Part shown: positions 60,695-64,000 of the stretch, in pieces
How positions within the stretch are numbered: the first letter of the stretch is position 1
Layout: every line of letters begins with the position of its first letter
Source of the DNA: Polaribacter sp. HaHaR_3_91
Lineage (GTDB): Bacteria > Bacteroidota > Bacteroidia > Flavobacteriales > Flavobacteriaceae
DNA length: 64,000 nt
NCBI RefSeq assembly: GCF_019278525.1
Contig: NZ_CP058986.1
Coordinates: 4,144,347 to 4,208,346 of the forward strand
Reading direction: 5' to 3'
The notes under the pieces: model-generated
Databases searched by the model: none
What the model was told of the DNA's origin: nothing
The model's input: only the letters and a program-made list of their open reading frames with translations
Position numbers and translations under genes: made by a program

Positions 60695-61348
60695 ATGGAA
60701 TTAACAAACGAACAACTACAACAAGTAGAAGCATATCTAGATAAAAAGAATTTTAATTATATAGATTTAAAAATAGAAATTTTAGATCATATGATTTCTG
60801 ATATCGAAAGCTTTGTAAATAAAGACTATTCTTTTGAAGAGGCTTTTAAAATCACTATTTTAAAATGGGATAAACATTTTGAAAACACCGCTAGTTTTTA
60901 TTTTGGCTTAATGTATCACGAGCCTAGTATTTTAATAAAAAATGCCTCAAAAATATTTAAACCTTTTTACTTTTTATATTTAACTGCGTATTTTTTACCA
61001 ATTGTTATTTTTACCAATTTTAGTATAGTATTTTCTAAAAGTAATACTGTTTTTTTAAACCAACTTTTCTTTGCTACTTCTATTATTTGCCTAATTTACT
61101 TACTATATATCATTATTAATAACATAAGAACAAAAATAAAAACAACCTACAGTTATGTTTTAAAAACACAGTATGTTAGTACTGTTTTTTTAATTCTTCC
61201 TTTATTTATGGGAAACCTTTTTAATGATGACGGAAGTTTTATTCCTTTTTTAATTGGTTTTCAAAGTGCTGGTTTTACAGTGACTTTAATCTGTCATTAT
61301 TTCTACAAAAAACATAAAGAAACCATCAATAAATATAAAATTCTATAA
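60695..61348 (+). CDS. Paralogue 2 of five: DxxxExxDH domain plus membrane segments
   Basis: A 217-residue protein beginning MELTNEQLQQVEAYLDKKNF, with YIDLKIEILDHMISDIE and the same Asp24, Glu28, Asp31, His32. It starts three bases after paralogue 1. Four hydrophobic segments follow, and it also ends in a basic KYKI tail (KKHKETINKYKIL), nearly identical in layout to paralogue 1, so the two are recent duplicates. The function is unknown. The shared HYFYKKH segment sits just after the last membrane helix. Confidence 0.75.
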   Translation: MELTNEQLQQVEAYLDKKNFNYIDLKIEILDHMISDIESFVNKDYSFEEAFKITILKWDKHFENTASFYFGLMYHEPSILIKNASKIFKPFYFLYLTAYFLPIVIFTNFSIVFSKSNTVFLNQLFFATSIICLIYLLYIIINNIRTKIKTTYSYVLKTQYVSTVFLILPLFMGNLFNDDGSFIPFLIGFQSAGFTVTLICHYFYKKHKETINKYKIL

Positions 61349-61350
61349 CA

Positions 61351-62028
61351 ATGGAGTTATCAAAAGAACAACTTTTACAAATAGACAATTACATCTTTTC
61401 TTGTGGAATAAAGTTTTATGATGTTAGAACAGAAATTGTAGATCATTTTGCTCATATTTTAGAGCAAAAATTAGATAAAAACCCTGATTTAGATTTCAAA
61501 AAAGAAATTGAAAATATTCATAGAAATTTTACTGATAATGGTTTTAAAATGCTTTTAAAAGAGAAAACAAAATCGGTTCATAAGCAGTTTTATAAACACT
61601 CTTTTAAACATTTGGTTACTTTTTTTAAACTTCCTAAAATAATAATCACCATATCGTTTTTTTATGCGCTGTTTTTGTTGATGAATTTGTTTGAGGATAA
61701 ACAAGATTTTTTCTTCTGCACATACATCTTTCTAATTATTCTTATTGTTCGTATTTTCTATCAAAACAAGAAAAATAAAAAACAACATAAAACACGTTTT
61801 TTGGTTTTAAACAAAACGAATAGCTTCTTACAACTACTAAATTTTATTTTTATAAGTTTTAATGTAATTTCCAACTCTAGAAGCGAACAGAGTTTTTTAA
61901 ATCCTAATCATAACAATATTCAATTAGCTGTTTTTGTGCTATTATTATTGTTTTATTGGTCTGGTGAAGTTGTTTTTTATCAGCATAAAAAAATGGTTAG
62001 AGAACAATATTCAAATGTAATTGTTTAG
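61351..62028 (+). CDS. Paralogue 3 of five: DxxxExxDH domain plus membrane segments
   Basis: A 225-residue protein with MELSKEQLLQIDNYI and FYDVRTEIVDHFAHILE; Asp24, Glu28, Asp31 and His32 are retained at the same positions. The N-terminal soluble part is longer in Lys/His, and the membrane half has about four segments (near 92-112, 118-137, 155-172, 190-207) with a basic loop KNKKQHKTRF. Very low G+C. Start two bases after paralogue 2. No named family. Confidence 0.75.
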   Translation: MELSKEQLLQIDNYIFSCGIKFYDVRTEIVDHFAHILEQKLDKNPDLDFKKEIENIHRNFTDNGFKMLLKEKTKSVHKQFYKHSFKHLVTFFKLPKIIITISFFYALFLLMNLFEDKQDFFFCTYIFLIILIVRIFYQNKKNKKQHKTRFLVLNKTNSFLQLLNFIFISFNVISNSRSEQSFLNPNHNNIQLAVFVLLLLFYWSGEVVFYQHKKMVREQYSNVIV

Positions 62029-62030
62029 CT

Positions 62031-62714
62031 ATGGAACTCACTAAAGAACAAATACAATATATAGAAAATCGTTTAGAAAATGAAGGTGTAAAATATTGGG
62101 ACATTAGAATAGAAATGTTAGACCATGTGGTTTCTGATATAGAGAAAAATTTAACTCCAGAAAATTCTGAATATGAATTTAAAGAAAAAGTACAGACTGC
62201 ATTTGTTACTTTAGGCTGGAAAGAGAATTTTAATGGTGGAGGTTTAGATGGTTCAGATAAAGACGCTTTAAAAAATGTGAATAAAGAGTATAGAAAATTG
62301 TTTTTTCAAGGATTTGTTAACTTTTTTAAATCTTTCAAAAACCTTGGCTTTCTTTTATGTTTTGTTATGATATATTATATTGTTTCTAACAATATAAACT
62401 ACACTACTTTTAAAAGGATAAGTTTAGTTTTATTTCTTTTGCCAATGCTTTTTTTTCTTTTTTATTCTATAAAAATTTGGTCTAAAAAATATGGGAAATC
62501 AATCCATCTGAATTATGGTATTTTCTATTTTTCATTTGCTTTTATGATGTTGAATTTACCAATACAGCTTCTAAAATATACTACACAAAATAGTCAGAAA
62601 TTATTTACCATCCTTTTAATACCAATTTATTTTATTGCTACCTCTATTGGATTCAAAGTTTACCAAAAAGCAATTGCTAAAGTAGAAAAAATGCGTAAAG
62701 AACTATTGTCATGA
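62031..62714 (+). CDS. Paralogue 4 of five: DxxxExxDH domain plus membrane segments
   Basis: A 227-residue protein with MELTKEQIQYIENRL and YWDIRIEMLDHVVSDIE; the four positions 24, 28, 31 and 32 match again. A glycine-rich linker (NGGGLDGSDKDA) separates the soluble domain from about four membrane segments, and the C-terminus is a charged helix (YQKAIAKVEKMRKELLS). It follows paralogue 3 by two bases and overlaps paralogue 5 by four (ATGA). No named family. Confidence 0.75.
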   Translation: MELTKEQIQYIENRLENEGVKYWDIRIEMLDHVVSDIEKNLTPENSEYEFKEKVQTAFVTLGWKENFNGGGLDGSDKDALKNVNKEYRKLFFQGFVNFFKSFKNLGFLLCFVMIYYIVSNNINYTTFKRISLVLFLLPMLFFLFYSIKIWSKKYGKSIHLNYGIFYFSFAFMMLNLPIQLLKYTTQNSQKLFTILLIPIYFIATSIGFKVYQKAIAKVEKMRKELLS

Positions 62715-63418
62715 AACTAACAGAAAATCAAATTGATGAACTTTTTAAATTTACCAGAAAACACTATGTGTATCATTATGATGTACAAAGTGAATTGGTA
62801 GATCATTTGGCAAATGATATTGAAGAAATTTGGGTGGCGCAGCCACTTTTAACTTTTGAGCAAGCACGAGATAAATCCTTTAAAAAATTTGGTGTTTTTG
62901 GTTTTATGGATGTTATTGAAGCCAAACAAAAACAAATGAATAAACGTTATTTAACAATAATGTGGCGTTTTTTTAGAGAGTGGTTCTCTTTTCCTAAACT
63001 AGTAACAACATTAGGCGTTTTTTTATTGTTTTTCTGTATTCTTAAAATGCCATATGCTAAATATATTTTATTAAGCTTATTATTTATTTTAGTAGTTTTC
63101 GATTTAAGGAAACAAACGATTGCTAGAAAAAGTCATAAAATAAAAACTATAAAAAAAGAGAAAATATTTTTATTGGAAGAAATGATCACCGGAGCAAGAA
63201 ATAGTTTTTCTGGCCTTTTATTTATCAATGTTTTTAATTCCATGAATGCTTTTAGAGTATCTTTTAATTCTATGGAAAACCATTGGTTATTACTGATTTC
63301 ATTTTCGTTGACGGTAGTTGTTCTTTTATTTTATGTAACCGGTTTTTTAATTCCGCAAAAAGCAGAAGAATTGCTACAAGAAACCTATCCAGAATATAAA
63401 ATGGTAAATAATCTGTAA
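62711..63418 (+). CDS. Paralogue 5 of five: DxxxExxDH domain plus membrane segments
   Basis: A 235-residue protein, the most diverged: MKLTENQIDELFKFTRKHY, then YDVQSELVDHLANDIEE with Asp24, Glu28, Asp31 and His32. Its start overlaps the previous stop by four bases. The soluble region continues with FEQARDKSFKKFGVFGFMDV, typical of this set, and the membrane half has about four segments with a basic loop (RKQTIARKSHKIKTIKKEK). Last before the DUF5687 permease, 52 bp away. No named family. Confidence 0.75.
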   Translation: MKLTENQIDELFKFTRKHYVYHYDVQSELVDHLANDIEEIWVAQPLLTFEQARDKSFKKFGVFGFMDVIEAKQKQMNKRYLTIMWRFFREWFSFPKLVTTLGVFLLFFCILKMPYAKYILLSLLFILVVFDLRKQTIARKSHKIKTIKKEKIFLLEEMITGARNSFSGLLFINVFNSMNAFRVSFNSMENHWLLLISFSLTVVVLLFYVTGFLIPQKAEELLQETYPEYKMVNNL

Positions 63419-63470
63419 CAAAATCCATTTCTAAACTACTTATTATCAATCAAACTAATTAACCAAACTT

Positions 63471-64000
63471 ATGATTTCACATTTTTTAAAGTTAGAATGG
63501 AAACAGTTTACACGTTCTGCTTCTTTAGGGAAAAGCGTTTCCATAAAAATATTAATGGGCTTTTTGGCAATTTGGATGCTTCTTGGATTTCTTTCTGTTG
63601 GGGTTGGAGCCTATTTCTTTCTTGAAAAAGAATTCCCTAACAATGACCCTTTTATTATGGCGAATAAATTTATAATTTTCTTCATAATCTCAGATTTGCT
63701 TTTCCGTTATTTAATGCAGAAAATTCCTGTAATGGATATAAAGCCAATGCTTATCTTATCAATAAAAAAGAAAAAACTAGTAAACTATATTTTAACCAAA
63801 TCTATTTTCTCTTTTTTTAATTTCAGTGCTTTAACACTCTACATACCTTTTGCTTTTATCTTAATTTCTAAAGGATATAATTTTACAGGTGTATTAGCTT
63901 GGACTTTTTTTATGCTGACAATTACTATCTGCGTAAATTTTATAAATTTCTTAATTAATAAAAATAATATTGCGCTGGGAGTTATAATTATATCTATAAC
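63471..64000 (+). CDS. DUF5687 ABC-2-like permease, C-terminus cut by window edge
   Basis: Open from the ATG at 63471 to the window end (176 codons). It begins MISHFLKLEWKQFTRSASLG, the typical DUF5687 opening, and shows at least four hydrophobic segments (about residues 27-49, 64-80, 105-130, 140-160) with KKKKLVNYILTKSI between them. DUF5687 proteins are putative ABC-2-type exporter permeases of Bacteroidota that pair with an ATP-binding protein. The ATPase is expected just outside the window. Its place behind PadR and the five paralogues suggests that the paralogues act on, or with, this transporter. Confidence 0.82.
   Translation, partial: MISHFLKLEWKQFTRSASLGKSVSIKILMGFLAIWMLLGFLSVGVGAYFFLEKEFPNNDPFIMANKFIIFFIISDLLFRYLMQKIPVMDIKPMLILSIKKKKLVNYILTKSIFSFFNFSALTLYIPFAFILISKGYNFTGVLAWTFFMLTITICVNFINFLINKNNIALGVIIISI

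Overview
The window reads as chromosomal DNA of a marine Flavobacteriaceae bacterium, probably Polaribacter or a close relative. Evidence for this is the very AT-rich sequence, Bacteroidetes-type promoter boxes (TAnnTTTG), lipoproteins with lipobox cysteines followed by charged or polar residues, and families largely confined to the Bacteroidota (DUF4270, DUF4271, DUF4296, DUF5687, the short GlgA-like protein). The genus is a guess from gene content; no rRNA is present. No tRNA, rRNA, CRISPR array, prophage or complete insertion sequence was seen. The only transposase-like gene is a single-copy RAYT.

Layout. 1-8622: a cut-off PAS sensor protein, then glgA-like/DUF4270/glmS on the minus strand, divergent from panC-panD-UPF0104. 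8623-15400: an aspartate dehydrogenase-like gene, a 2-hydroxyacid dehydrogenase, radA, and an ArsR-controlled permease operon with two matching operators. 15431-22472: a typical flavobacterial core block (hemD, DUF4271, polyprenol-phosphate mannosyltransferase, GNAT, pyrC, DUF4296, an epimerase, tyrS). 22660-26858: YHS protein, hydrolases and brnQ. 26851-32884: a variable segment bounded by brnQ and a decayed second copy of the brnQ tail. It holds an AbiH-like start fragment, a flippase, a WYL regulator, Crp, ribB and a putative PD-(D/E)XK nuclease, and looks like a defence/integration hotspot.

33045-35899: an AraC regulator followed by a thioredoxin, a 32-residue Cys protein, an AhpD-like protein and a cupredoxin-like protein. 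Two nearly identical 60-bp promoters sit in front of these genes and carry direct repeats 21 bp apart. 35960-38792: ppk2, a hydrolase and a sugar kinase. 38870-44471: a probable copper-acquisition locus (CNGKCH protein, duplicated Met/His lipoprotein, OprC-like TonB receptor with CxxxM and HxM, MbnP, MbnH). 44535-59457: housekeeping peptidases, a DEAD helicase, a VPS10/BNR protein, a RAYT flanked by 93-bp repeats, an ABC ATPase, a flavin monooxygenase-like protein and a thioredoxin.

59529-64000: a PadR regulator with three evenly spaced half-sites in its promoter, then five tandem paralogous membrane proteins. These share an N-terminal domain with invariant D24, E28, D31 and H32, and they lead into a DUF5687 ABC-2-like permease cut by the window end. 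This operon is the best candidate for an undescribed system. Several families of small structured repeats (five copies of a boxed hairpin element, three copies of a TGTCATTT-bounded element, the RAYT repeats) fill the longer intergenic gaps.
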